A DNA stretch of 64,000 bases, from assembly GCA_964568875.1 (NCBI GenBank), contig CAZMSH010000007.1, positions 1 to 64,000 of the forward strand, written 5' to 3'. The notes under the pieces are model-generated. The model was not told where the DNA came from, did not search any database, and saw only the letters and a list, made by a program, of their open reading frames with translations. Positions 8,213-17,557 of this stretch are shown piece after piece. Numbering within the stretch: position 1 is the stretch's first letter; the number at the start of each line of letters is the position of its first letter. This stretch comes from SLNP01 sp964568875 (GTDB lineage Bacteria; Bacteroidota; Bacteroidia; Bacteroidales; VadinHA17). The translations under genes were made by a program, and so were the position numbers.

Positions 8213-10105
8213 ATGCTTATCTACAAGGGCACCACGCAGGAGTTCGTGGAACACAACCGGTTCAATCGCATTGCCGATATCATGGATGAAGCTTTCCTGT
8301 CAGCAACGGGAAGACATGCCGGTACAGCCGAGTATACTTCATGGCAGAACTCCCTGTCAAGGGTAAGGGACCTGATAGAGGTCGCTGGCCTTTCAGATAA
8401 TTACATTGCCCTTGAGTATTCAGTCCCCTATAACAGCCACAGCCGCATCGACTGCCTCCTGTTCGGAAGAAACGGCGATGCTGACAACGTATTCTTGGTG
8501 GAACTCAAGCAGTGGTCGAAGGTTGACGCCACTGAGATTGAGGGAAACTATGTTGAGACTTATGTCGGTGGGGCAAGAAGAGTAGTCCCGCACCCCTCAC
8601 AACAGGTTAAGGGTTACCATTATTATTTGCTCGATTTTGTTGAGGAGTTTCATTCCGGACAGACAATGCATCTTACAAGCTGTGCATATTGTCATAATTA
8701 TAGCAGAACCGATGACTCAGGTCTTTTTAATCCGGTATACCGGAAAATAACCTCTCAGTTCCCCGTCTACTGCAAGGAAGATCTTCCAGCCCTGGCAGAA
8801 GAACTATGGAGCAGACTGCACTCCGGCGCCGGACTGGAGGTGTTCAACCGTTTTATGCTCAGCAGGATAAGGCCCTCCAAAAAGCTTCTTGACAATGTCA
8901 GGGATGTGGTAAGGAATGGGAAACAGTATTCCCTGCTGAACGAACAGCTGGTTGCAAAGAACCTGATCTGGGGGAAGATCAGGCAGGGACTGAAGACTGA
9001 ACAGAAATCGGTTGTGCTTGTCAAGGGAGGTCCGGGGACCGGTAAATCTATAATAGCGCTAAACGTGCTTGCTGAGACTGCTGCGCGGAACCATACTGCA
9101 CTCTACGTGTGCAAGTCGAAACCGTTCAGGGAGGGACTGCAGAAGCTGGTAGGAGGGACCGCAAAGAACCTGTTTATTAATCCATACTTCCTGGTACCTG
9201 CAAAGGTAGAGGAGGGCGGTCTTGATGTTATATTCGTTGATGAGGCCCACCGGCTTGAGCAATCGAATGTCCACAGGTATATGAAACCGGAGCATAAATC
9301 TGACCTGCCTCAGGTTGACCAGATAATACGAGCCGCAAGGACATCGGTATTCTTTATAGATGATAAACAGAGCGTGAGGCACCTTGAGATCGGTAACTCT
9401 GAGGTAATCCGCGAAGCTGCTGCAAGAATGGGTGCTTCTTTAGACGAGGTTGAGCTGGTATCACAATTCAGGTGCATGGGTTCTAATGACTACCTGCTGT
9501 GGATTGAATCTGTTCTAGGATTCAGCAGCGAAAGGCGGATCTTCAGGGATACAGAGAAGTTTGACTTCCGGATTTTTGATACCCCTGCAGAGTTGTATGA
9601 AGAACTAAAGCGGAAAGAGAAAGAAAAACCTGGTTCTGCAAGACTGGTAGCCGGATTCTGCTGGCCGTGGAGTGACCCACGACCCGATGGCACTCTCGTA
9701 AACGATGTGAAGATCGGCGATTTTGAGATGCCATGGGAAACGAAAGGCGATCAGTGGGCAGGTGACTATCCTCCATGGCATCAGTGGGCCATAATGCCAA
9801 AAGGATTTGAACAGGTCGGATGTATTTACACAGCCCAGGGATTCGAGTTTGATTATGTGGGAGTAATCATCGGCAATGACCTCGTTTACGATCCGCAATC
9901 AGACTCACTTAAGGGAAACATTTCCGCCACCCGCGACCCGGTACTTAAAAGAGACAAGGAACACTTTGATAAACACGTTAGGAACATTTACCGGGTCCTC
10001 CTTTCAAGGGGAATGAAAGGATGCTATGTATATTTCTGCAATAATGAAACAAGAACTTTCTTTGATAGCCGGATTGATAAAAAAGATAAACCTCATAATC
10101 ACTAG
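8213..10105 (+). CDS. Nuclease-like domain plus DUF2075 (Schlafen-like) ATPase
   Basis: This 630-aa protein has an N-terminal PD-(D/E)xK-like pattern: D80 in RIDCLLFG and VELKQW (96-101), followed by HPSQQVKGY. A P-loop ATPase of the DUF2075 type follows: Walker A GGPGTGKS near 271, Walker B VIFVDEAH near 340, FFIDDKQ motif III, a QFRC element and YTAQGFEFDYVGV motif V. DUF2075 proteins resemble SF1 helicases and the Schlafen group. The gene follows the MazG-like gene by 3 bases, suggesting one transcript. I infer a DNA- or RNA-targeting nuclease-ATPase, probably defensive, with no known substrate. Confidence 0.8.
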   Translation: MLIYKGTTQEFVEHNRFNRIADIMDEAFLSATGRHAGTAEYTSWQNSLSRVRDLIEVAGLSDNYIALEYSVPYNSHSRIDCLLFGRNGDADNVFLVELKQWSKVDATEIEGNYVETYVGGARRVVPHPSQQVKGYHYYLLDFVEEFHSGQTMHLTSCAYCHNYSRTDDSGLFNPVYRKITSQFPVYCKEDLPALAEELWSRLHSGAGLEVFNRFMLSRIRPSKKLLDNVRDVVRNGKQYSLLNEQLVAKNLIWGKIRQGLKTEQKSVVLVKGGPGTGKSIIALNVLAETAARNHTALYVCKSKPFREGLQKLVGGTAKNLFINPYFLVPAKVEEGGLDVIFVDEAHRLEQSNVHRYMKPEHKSDLPQVDQIIRAARTSVFFIDDKQSVRHLEIGNSEVIREAAARMGASLDEVELVSQFRCMGSNDYLLWIESVLGFSSERRIFRDTEKFDFRIFDTPAELYEELKRKEKEKPGSARLVAGFCWPWSDPRPDGTLVNDVKIGDFEMPWETKGDQWAGDYPPWHQWAIMPKGFEQVGCIYTAQGFEFDYVGVIIGNDLVYDPQSDSLKGNISATRDPVLKRDKEHFDKHVRNIYRVLLSRGMKGCYVYFCNNETRTFFDSRIDKKDKPHNH

Positions 10106-10145
10106 CAAAATTATTTTTTCAAAAATTCCATTAAATGATTGCTTT

Positions 10146-11234
10146 ATGAAACACTCAAAGAATAATAGAACTTTCCTTATTTTCTTTTCAGCTTCAATTC
10201 AACTTTTTTTACTTGTTCAATTAAGTGGGTATAGCCAATCCGTTTCAGGTGAGAAGAAAATGGTAAGTGAGTTAACTCGTATTGAGATTTGGGAATTAGG
10301 AATAGAAGGACTTACCAATAAGATTATTGAAGGTTTGCACGATGAATATCAGAAAGTTGAAGCAATACATAGTTGGCTCATTTCAAATGTTTCTTATTCT
10401 GAAATAAGCAAGAAGGACGAAAAACATTACGAGGCAATAGTAAATCCTTTGTATGCTTTTATGTTTGGAGAAACCGTTTGTCTTGGATATTCCAATCTGT
10501 TTAAGAAGATGGCAGATTACGCTGGTCTGGAGTCTCACGTGGTTGATGGATATGCCATACCTGAAGATGATCCCGGGTATATTATTGGCAATCAATTTTT
10601 AGCGGCTAACCATGCCTGGAATATAGTAAAGGTCCGGGGCAAATGGTACCATATTGATCTGACATGGGATAGTTCCGTGTTTTATGACGAAGAAGGAGAT
10701 ATTGAGTTCTTGATGGAGCCTGGAACCATCCTTATGGACAGGTTGCCTGCTGCCTCAATGTTCCAGCTTGTTTCAAATCCGATGCCTATAGAAGTTTTCT
10801 TAAATGACAGTCTACGGAATAAATTTGATTCCCGAAACGGAGGATATCAATTTGCTGATTCGATAAGCTATTACTCTAATCTAAATCCCCTGGATAAATT
10901 ATTGATGATAAATCGCCAGTATTATGAATCAAATTCAATGTATTTTGGAAGTTATTCATATTATCTTAAAATTTCGGCTGATAGGAAATATCAAATGTCT
11001 AAATGGCAATATGGCGATGAACAATATGATTTGCTTAAGGAGGCCAGGAATCTTTACTGCGACGCTTTAAGAATTGGGCCAAAAGTTGTCATCATAAAAG
11101 ATGCGACTGGCCTCAATTTCGAAGTGGAGAATAGTTTGTTTCATAAAGTCCGTAAATCCTCAATAAGAGGTATCAAACAAATAGATCGTCAATTGAAAAT
11201 GCTAAGTAGAAACATCTCTGCACACTTACATTAA
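10146..11234 (+). CDS. Exported transglutaminase-like protein
   Basis: The 362-aa product begins with a signal peptide (KHSKNNRTF then a hydrophobic stretch, cleavage after GYSQ). A start further upstream at 10026 would overlap the preceding gene and put 40 non-signal residues in front, so I chose 10146. The transglutaminase-like triad is visible: Cys in VCLGYS near 111, His in NHAW near 154, Asp in HIDLTWDSS near 169. Bacterial members usually act as proteases or peptide-modifying enzymes in the envelope. The C-terminal 150 residues are helical and unknown. The last 62 bases overlap the convergent lipoprotein gene, and the AT-rich codon use matches the upstream island. Confidence 0.75.
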   Translation: MKHSKNNRTFLIFFSASIQLFLLVQLSGYSQSVSGEKKMVSELTRIEIWELGIEGLTNKIIEGLHDEYQKVEAIHSWLISNVSYSEISKKDEKHYEAIVNPLYAFMFGETVCLGYSNLFKKMADYAGLESHVVDGYAIPEDDPGYIIGNQFLAANHAWNIVKVRGKWYHIDLTWDSSVFYDEEGDIEFLMEPGTILMDRLPAASMFQLVSNPMPIEVFLNDSLRNKFDSRNGGYQFADSISYYSNLNPLDKLLMINRQYYESNSMYFGSYSYYLKISADRKYQMSKWQYGDEQYDLLKEARNLYCDALRIGPKVVIIKDATGLNFEVENSLFHKVRKSSIRGIKQIDRQLKMLSRNISAHLH

Positions 11235-12588
11235 ACTGCCTGAAGGTGATTACTACCCCAGTTTTGGTACCGGCTTCATCTCCCTTTGTGTCACCGACCC
11301 ATTCAACCTTTTCCACCGGTGATGTGCCTGCATAATAGGAGATGTAGGGATTATGGTTCGTGTCCCTGAACGAATCGCTAAATATTGTTGCAGCATCAAA
11401 TCCTGTTATGGTTTCACCTTCATCTGCCGTAAACAGTGTGATCGTTTTAGACCCAGAAGCACGGGTATAATCCCTTTTTGAGGACCAGTCGCTGTTGCAT
11501 TCGTATGCAGTGAGTGTTATCCTTGCATAAAGATTTCGTTTTGCCGGATCAACGCTTAGGCTTATGCTCAGGCTCATGCATGGGCCGTGCCCATGAAAGT
11601 CCTTATCTCCGTTGCCTACATGTGGAGGGTTGTAACTCTGAGCAAGGCTTATATCAAGAGGCTGAGCCGTAATCCTACAATCAAGGGTCTGAATATGAGT
11701 CAAAATGGGAATTTCAGATTGCAGCTTATTGTTCCAGCTGAGTATGATCTCAGAAGCATTTGGGGGCAGATCAGCACCAGCGTTGGTCAAATCAATGACG
11801 GCATGAAAATCACTTAGTACAGATATGGTTCCAGAGATATCCAGATTAAATAATTTCCAGGGTTCCAGAATTGTAAAATTGGCCATTTTTATATTTTCCA
11901 TGTTACGGGGCAACTCGGCCACAGTTAACGGTCTTCTCGGCCTTGCAGCCCTTACGGCCATTTCTGTATTGTACTCTCTGATCCCCACCGATGTGCTTGC
12001 CTGCATTAAACCATAACTCCTGTACGAAACATAGATTGGCATTGACCGCAGGTCAAACCCATAAATATCTATTTTTTGTCGTCGCTCAGGGTCCACTGAC
12101 AAGTCTACAGCCGAGGGCACAATATCGCAAATAAAAGGCTCTATGGGATCCTGAGGAATCAAGTCGAACTGATAGGCTGATCCCCCAAATTTAACCAGCT
12201 GTTTGTTCAGGCTCTGAGCCAATGAATTCCTCATGTCAATCAATTCACGCCGGAGTTTTCTTCTCATGAATTCGCCATTGCAACGAACTTCTGTACCGGC
12301 TGTTAGTACTGCATTTCTTGTCAGATTCTCGATTTCAATCCTGATGGTAGACTGCATTTCATCGGTAATCTCTTCCTGCAGATCAGTTATGACCGTTTGC
12401 CAGTTGGCGCTCTGGACATTCAGGCTGGCTATGGCCTTGTCAATGCTGTGAATAGCGTCAGCCATTCTTAAGTCAATCTTACTCAAAGCAGCCTTGATAC
12501 CACAACTGTGCAGAACAATGCCGCAAAGTAGAATTAAAGCTATCGGGAAAAGGTAATTTCCCCGATACTGTTTGAAAAGTGCTTTCAT
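11173..12588 (-). CDS. Large lipoprotein of unknown function
   Basis: The 471-aa product has a basic N terminus, a hydrophobic segment and a lipobox ending LHSC, so it should be lipid-anchored. A coiled-coil-like helical part (about 25-130) with repeated acidic/hydrophobic heptads follows, then a beta-rich region. I chose the ATG at 12588 because a strong AAGGAGG lies just upstream of it and between it and the earlier ATG at 12603. No family is recognised. Its 3' end overlaps the transglutaminase gene by 62 bases on the opposite strand, which is unusual and may mean one of the two C termini has been extended at an insertion junction. Confidence 0.65.
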   Translation of the reverse strand: MKALFKQYRGNYLFPIALILLCGIVLHSCGIKAALSKIDLRMADAIHSIDKAIASLNVQSANWQTVITDLQEEITDEMQSTIRIEIENLTRNAVLTAGTEVRCNGEFMRRKLRRELIDMRNSLAQSLNKQLVKFGGSAYQFDLIPQDPIEPFICDIVPSAVDLSVDPERRQKIDIYGFDLRSMPIYVSYRSYGLMQASTSVGIREYNTEMAVRAARPRRPLTVAELPRNMENIKMANFTILEPWKLFNLDISGTISVLSDFHAVIDLTNAGADLPPNASEIILSWNNKLQSEIPILTHIQTLDCRITAQPLDISLAQSYNPPHVGNGDKDFHGHGPCMSLSISLSVDPAKRNLYARITLTAYECNSDWSSKRDYTRASGSKTITLFTADEGETITGFDAATIFSDSFRDTNHNPYISYYAGTSPVEKVEWVGDTKGDEAGTKTGVVITFRQFNVSVQRCFYLAFSIDDLFV

Positions 12589-12938
12589 AATGACCTCCTT
12601 CATTTTAAATGTGTTTATAATGTCTGGGATACAGTATGTTGGCTACAGTACTTTTTGATCACTAATTAGAATCTGATTATTGAGCTGATACAGCTTTTAT
12701 CTACGGCTTTAATTCAATTAAGGATAGGGCAATGTCAAAAGGTGCAGAGATAATTTCAATGCGTAAACAGAAGATTGAAATTGGAATCAGGGCTATTAGA
12801 TCAAAAACCGAATATCTGAGTTTATGCTTCACGGAACCAGACCTTTTGTTTTAAAATGACAATTTGAAACAGCGGTTATCTATATTAAATGATTATTATA
12901 AATAGCACTTTTCATCTTATCGATGTTATTGGCATAAT

Positions 12939-13023
12939 AGCGAAATGCTTCGCTTAAAGAGCTCTTAACGAGTTGCTTCTACTCGATCGAAATGGTTGCA
13001 TTAACTTTCGATATCAAAGTTAA
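12939..13023. repeat. Cluster of four short hairpins in a 640-base gene-free stretch
   Basis: The stretch 12604-13241 holds no convincing gene. Within it four inverted repeats follow each other: AGCGAA/TTCGCT (12939-12954), TTAA-GAGCTC-TTAA (12954-12968, near-palindrome), CGAGT/ACTCG (12969-12985) and TTAACTTT/AAAGTTAA (13001-13023, 8 bp, 7-base loop). None is followed by a T-run. The cluster resembles a REP/BIME-like or recombination-site structure; its function is unknown. Confidence 0.5.
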
Positions 13024-13070
13024 GAAGGGAGGAAACGAAAAGCAAATTTATTTTGAGGGGGAAGAAGGGG

Positions 13071-13125
13071 CGTAATGACTTAATGACGTAGTGTCTTAGT
13101 GGCAAATAAATGGCGAATGGCGCAG
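13071..13125. repeat. Degenerate GCGTAATGACGTAG-type intergenic repeat
   Basis: Short variants of GCGTAATGAC, TTAATGACGTAG and TGGCGAATGGCG are strung together. The same composition and units recur in at least eight other intergenic spaces of this window. Confidence 0.6.
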
Positions 13126-13241
13126 AGTTCAGGCTTTGCCCACCGCAGCTTTCAGCAGAAAGTGGAGGAGGGGCCCAAGGCAAGGCAATGGGCATGTGGG
13201 GTGTGGGGACAATCGATGCCGGGTAACACCTTACAAACTCA

Positions 13242-13631
13242 TTAGTTATTTTCTTCGTAGTAATATGAGTAGTCGATTCCTTTCAAAAACATATCACGGT
13301 CATTTATCTTGTTGGTCAAAGCGTTTTTCAGCAGTTTTTTCAGAACGCTGCTATCTGTTGGACTCTGCTTCATTGCGTTTAAATAATCACTTTTCCCGAC
13401 CGGTGCAAGGAATTTCAACTGGGTAGTAGCACTAACCACTTGACTGTTTTCTTTCTTAAGCCTGGCTTTAAGATATTTCCAGTAGTTACGGGTTTTGGCA
13501 TAGTCGTTTTGGTCGGTAAGCAATGCTACAATATCCAGAACACTAAACCACCACTTAGCGTTTTGCTCGTCCCAAACGGCCCGTACCTCGCGGTCGTCAA
13601 AAAAACGTATGGATATTTTTGAATTACTCAA
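13242..13631 (-). pseudogene. BRO-N / Fic C-terminus chimeric remnant
   Basis: The 129-residue reading frame starts like a BRO-N (phage antirepressor-like) protein: IRFFDDREVRAVWDEQN, KWWFSVLDIVALLT and a KARLKKENSQV segment. After about residue 78 (LAPVGK) it switches to DYLNAMKQSP...LLKNALTNKINDRDMFLKGID...YYYE, which resembles the C terminus of Fic-family proteins. The Fic catalytic HxFx(D/E)GNGR motif is absent, and the usual BRO continuation is also absent. I read it as an in-frame deletion fusion between two neighbouring genes; a small expressed protein remains possible. Confidence 0.55.
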
Positions 13632-13711
13632 TTCGAATGTTATCTATTCGTCACTCACTGATTTTCTGGACAAAGTTATGATAAATTAAATCCTGCATTG
13701 GGTGCCGTAAT

Positions 13712-14806
13712 TCACTCCACCTCACTTTTTCCCAGCACCACTTCCATAATAACCGGATTATGATCGCTGTAGCGGAAGTTCATATTTACAGTGGCTACAC
13801 TCCTGAGGGTTATGTTGTCTGAAATGATGAAACCGTCAATCAGGTAGTACTGGGCGGTGGGATCGTTCTGAATGTAGGGTTTGTTAAGGAGTCTGCTGGT
13901 AGGAAGGGTAAGATCGATTGCAAACCTGAATCCTGCCGGCAGAAAGTCAGCCGGAATTACCGGGGCAACAAAATTCATGGTGTCCGTCACCGGAAACAGC
14001 CCGTCAGCTTCAGGGAAGGTCTGGTTGAAATCGCCTCCGACAATTACATAGTTCCCTTTGCCGTACTCCTCAACCATGATCCCTTTCAGCCGCTCCATCT
14101 CCTGTGCTCTCATTGAACCGTCATCATACGCCGAAAGGTGGCCGTTAACCACCACGAGTTCCTTTTCGGTTCCCTCAACGGGAAGCCTCGAAACAATCAA
14201 TGCCCTCTTCAGGTTTGCCAGGCGTACAGGCCATGCAAACTCACCCGGAAGCTGAATCCGCACCGGGTCGTTCATCATAAAACCACTCGCTGTCACCAGT
14301 CCCGACTCTACCTTTCCTATCATGTTCCCGACAGAGGGAGGAAACGGAACGTAGGCAACGCGAAAGTTAGGGGCGTAAAGGAACGCATAGCCCGGCAGTG
14401 ATGTATTAAGTTCATCCATCTGGTTAATACGGAACGAGCGGTTTGAAGCAATATCAACCTCCTGAAAGAGGTATATGTCAGCCCCGGTTCCCAAAACAAA
14501 ATCCTTTATCCCGGAAAGGTTTTCCGTGACAAGATCCTTCGAATCTGGTTTCGATTTGGTTCCTCCGTCCATTACAAAGTCCTCTGTTTCACTTAATGCG
14601 GCGTAACCAATATTAAAGGTCATAAGTCTGATGGTTGAGTCGGGCAATACTTTAGCGTCTGCCTGATTTACGACTTCGATTGATTCAACCTCAGCCGGCC
14701 GGTACTCTGTAACCTGAAGAGTTGCAATAAACAGTAGCCCGGCGATAACAGGAACCAGAACAATCAGCAACAGTGCAAACAGGGATCTTTTTATCGTTTT
14801 TTTCAT
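13712..14806 (-). CDS. Membrane-anchored endonuclease/exonuclease/phosphatase (EEP) family protein
   Basis: The 364-aa protein has one N-terminal membrane segment (about 8-30), then an EEP fold: LMTFNIGY near 61, YLFQEVD near 112, VVVNGHLSAYD near 220, VGGDFNQT near 257 and YSDHNPVIM near 346. These correspond to the Asn, Glu, His/Asp, Asp/Asn and Asp-His catalytic positions of metal-dependent phosphoesterases. Substrates in the family range from DNA to phospholipids; a membrane-anchored member probably faces the periplasm. It is a single gene with no operon partner. Confidence 0.85.
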   Translation of the reverse strand: MKKTIKRSLFALLLIVLVPVIAGLLFIATLQVTEYRPAEVESIEVVNQADAKVLPDSTIRLMTFNIGYAALSETEDFVMDGGTKSKPDSKDLVTENLSGIKDFVLGTGADIYLFQEVDIASNRSFRINQMDELNTSLPGYAFLYAPNFRVAYVPFPPSVGNMIGKVESGLVTASGFMMNDPVRIQLPGEFAWPVRLANLKRALIVSRLPVEGTEKELVVVNGHLSAYDDGSMRAQEMERLKGIMVEEYGKGNYVIVGGDFNQTFPEADGLFPVTDTMNFVAPVIPADFLPAGFRFAIDLTLPTSRLLNKPYIQNDPTAQYYLIDGFIISDNITLRSVATVNMNFRYSDHNPVIMEVVLGKSEVE

Positions 14807-14934
14807 TTCGGGAAGATTTTGAATTCCAAAGGTTTTAGTAAAAGTAAGAATTTTGAACCAATAGTTTAAACTAATTTCCGGAGGGTTCAGTCAGGTTAAA
14901 GCAAACATATCACCCGAAATGGAAAGGTCCCTGC

Positions 14935-14989
14935 CATTGGGAATCGATATTGGTATCGATATCTATAATTATGGGTTAACTTTGGGTAA
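14935..14989 (+). promoter_or_regulatory. Promoter element upstream of the S9 peptidase, repeated at 21141
   Basis: The segment contains TTG (14950-14952) and TAACTTTG (14977-14984), a perfect -7 TAnnTTTG, with 24-base spacing that is a little long. The ATG follows 23 bases later. A near-identical 55-base copy precedes the hydroxyproline dehydratase gene. Confidence 0.5.
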
Positions 14990-15006
14990 ATCCAAATTTA
15001 ACGGCC

Positions 15007-17052
15007 ATGAAAAAGACCTTAGCTTTTCTCTTTCTTTCTGCACTTGTCATGACTGCAGCAGCACAGACTGTTCCGTCATTTGAGCAGGTAATAAGTCTTC
15101 GCAGCGCGGGCTCCGTTGCAATTTCTCCTGATGGAACCGACATTGCCTACACTGTCCAGACCGTCGACTGGGTTGATAACCGTTACGACACCGAGATATG
15201 GCTCTCAAAAGATGGCAGGAAGCCTTTCCAGCTTACGAATAATCCTAAGGGAAGCAGCACCGGTCCGGTATGGTCGCCCGATGGTAAATGGATTTCCTTT
15301 CTGTCCGATCGCGGGAACAAGAACCAGATATATGTTATTTACGCCGATGGCGGAGAGGCGAGGCCGGTAACCGCCGAAGAGGAGTCGATCAGCAGATTCG
15401 ACTGGCTCCCTTCCGGAGAAAAAATCATTTTCCTGAAGCCTGAAAAAGCAGACAAGAACAAAAAGGAGACGGAGAAAAAGTACGGGCTCTTCAGCGCCGA
15501 TGATGCTGACTTTACCCTGTCACACCTGTGGCAGATCAGCTTCGATCCGTTTGGTCAGCTACCGTCAGAGATGCCCTGCTATGAAACAATTGACTCCCTT
15601 AAGGCGTCGGCAGGCTGCATTGTAGCACCCAAGGCAGAGCGACTTACCGAAGGGGAGTTCACAGTGACTTCATTTCTGATCTCCCCCGACGGATCAAAAA
15701 TTGCATTTGGCCGGCAACCCGATCCGCTGATAAATTCATCTTACAAGTCAGATATCTGGCTGCTCGATCTGAATACGAAGAACGCTTCACTTCTGGTCGG
15801 CAATCCGAGTGGCGACAATCTGCAGGAGTGGTCGCCCGATTCTAAGGAACTACTGTATACAACATCGCTGGATGACACGACATCAAACTTTTACACAAAC
15901 AACAAGCTGTTCGCAATAAATGTAAGCGACAAAAAAAGCCGGCAGCTCGCGAAAAATTTCGACGAAAGGATCGGGGGAGTGGTCTGGCGCAGCTCAGGCA
16001 TTTACTTTACTGCGTATAACAAAACGACCCGCTACCTCTACAAAATCAATCCGAAGAATGGTGATGTAACCACCTTCCTTTCTGACCCTGACCAGTTTTC
16101 AGGAGTCTCCTTTGCCACCAGCAGCGACCGCTTTGCATTCAACGCCCGCAAAAATGATCAGCTGAATGAGATTTTTGTTGCGTCGGTATCTTCACCAGTC
16201 CCGGTGAAAATAACCGATATGACTTCGCAGATCGCCGGCTGGAAAATCGCCCAGAGCGAAGTGATATCGTGGAAAAGCAAAGACGGCGCCGTGATTGAAG
16301 GGGTGCTTCACAAGCCGGCAAATTATGATCCTTCCAAAAAGTACCCGCTTCTCGTCATGATCCATGGCGGGCCTACGGGTATTGATCTTCCTCAGCCTGT
16401 GCCCGGCTCAGTTTACCCCATATTGCAGTGGCTTGACAAAGGGGCACTTGTCCTTCGTCCGAACTATCGCGGGTCAGCCGGCTACGGCGAAAAGTTCCGC
16501 TCTCTCAATGTGGGGAACCTCGGGGTTGGAGACGCATGGGACGTCCTTTCAGGAATTGAGTATCTCGATTCAAAAGGGATGATAGACAGGTCGATGATGG
16601 GATGTATGGGTTGGAGCCAGGGGGGATATATTTCGGCCTTCCTTACAACTACATCCGATGTCTTCAAAGCTATCTCGGTAGGGGCAGGTATTTCAAATTG
16701 GATGACATACTATGTGAACACCGACATACAAGCGTTTACCAGACAGTACCTCAAGGCCACCCCGTGGGAAGACGAGGCGATATACCGTAAGACTTCACCA
16801 ATGACTTTTATAAATGATGCGAAAACCCCAACACTGATACAGCACGGAGAATTCGACCAGAGAGTCCCGATACCGAATGCCTATGAGTTGTTACAGGGCC
16901 TTCGTGACAGGAATGTTCCTGCCGAGCTGATCGTTTACAAGGGATTCGGCCACGGTATAACAAAGCCCAAAGAGAGACTCGCTGCCGTTATGCATAACTG
17001 GCAGTGGTTTAATAAGTACGTCTGGGGCGACGAAATTGATCTGATGAAGTGA
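15007..17052 (+). CDS. Prolyl-oligopeptidase family (S9) secreted peptidase
   Basis: The 681-aa product starts with a signal peptide (cleavage near AAAQ, residue 20). A seven-bladed WD40-like beta-propeller follows (30-400; repeated segments such as GPVWSPDGKWISFLSDR) and then an alpha/beta-hydrolase domain. The triad is visible: Ser in GWSQGGY near 536, Asp in GEFDQRVP near 616 and His in GFGHGI near 646, with oxyanion motif HGGPTG near 454. S9 enzymes remove dipeptides or acyl-amino acids from short peptides, here probably in the periplasm. It has its own promoter-like element and no operon partner. Confidence 0.92.
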   Translation: MKKTLAFLFLSALVMTAAAQTVPSFEQVISLRSAGSVAISPDGTDIAYTVQTVDWVDNRYDTEIWLSKDGRKPFQLTNNPKGSSTGPVWSPDGKWISFLSDRGNKNQIYVIYADGGEARPVTAEEESISRFDWLPSGEKIIFLKPEKADKNKKETEKKYGLFSADDADFTLSHLWQISFDPFGQLPSEMPCYETIDSLKASAGCIVAPKAERLTEGEFTVTSFLISPDGSKIAFGRQPDPLINSSYKSDIWLLDLNTKNASLLVGNPSGDNLQEWSPDSKELLYTTSLDDTTSNFYTNNKLFAINVSDKKSRQLAKNFDERIGGVVWRSSGIYFTAYNKTTRYLYKINPKNGDVTTFLSDPDQFSGVSFATSSDRFAFNARKNDQLNEIFVASVSSPVPVKITDMTSQIAGWKIAQSEVISWKSKDGAVIEGVLHKPANYDPSKKYPLLVMIHGGPTGIDLPQPVPGSVYPILQWLDKGALVLRPNYRGSAGYGEKFRSLNVGNLGVGDAWDVLSGIEYLDSKGMIDRSMMGCMGWSQGGYISAFLTTTSDVFKAISVGAGISNWMTYYVNTDIQAFTRQYLKATPWEDEAIYRKTSPMTFINDAKTPTLIQHGEFDQRVPIPNAYELLQGLRDRNVPAELIVYKGFGHGITKPKERLAAVMHNWQWFNKYVWGDEIDLMK

Positions 17053-17084
17053 TAGCGCCGGTATGGATATGTCCTGGGAGGGGT

Positions 17085-17468
17085 TTATTTTCTTTGCCCG
17101 ACCAGGACTGCATTTACTGCATCCTGGTCAAGTTTATACCATGCTCCAGTTGCAGCGTCAACGATTACCGGTACAAGACCCATGACTACATCTAAAATCA
17201 CCCAACCTGCTCCAACTTTTGTATTTACCACTCTGGTTACAGATTCAAATCCTTCCTTTCTATATTCGATCGTGTAGGATTTGTCTGCCTTTAAGTTTAA
17301 TTCAACAGGGGTTATACCCATCTTGAAACCATTTACATAAACTTCTGCTCCATCAGGCTCTGAGCTAATTGCAAGTGGATGAGTATTAGGAGCTAAGAGA
17401 GTAGCACAACCTGAGATCAAGTAGGTTAATGTTAGAACCGTTGTAATTGCCAGAATTTTCTTTTTCAT
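17085..17468 (-). CDS. PEGA-domain lipoprotein
   Basis: The 127-aa protein has a lipoprotein signal ending LISGCA (Cys 21). A single PEGA-type beta domain follows (33-80: ISSEPDGAEVYVNGFKMGITP then an EYRKEGFES-like strand), and then a glycine-rich hydrophobic stretch (GWVILDVVMGLVPVIVDAATGAWY) seen in this lipoprotein family. PEGA domains are cell-surface or periplasmic binding modules. Function is otherwise unknown. Confidence 0.75.
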   Translation of the reverse strand: MKKKILAITTVLTLTYLISGCATLLAPNTHPLAISSEPDGAEVYVNGFKMGITPVELNLKADKSYTIEYRKEGFESVTRVVNTKVGAGWVILDVVMGLVPVIVDAATGAWYKLDQDAVNAVLVGQRK

Positions 17469-17557
17469 GAGAACTGAGTTAATAGATTAATAGATTAGTT
17501 GTATATTTTCCTTTTTTGTCTTCGTAGTTGGATTGTTATAAACCTGCCCATAACTAG

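Noticed and set aside
12732..12854. A 40-codon frame in the long gap
   Set aside because: Too short, no homology recognised and no ribosome-binding site.
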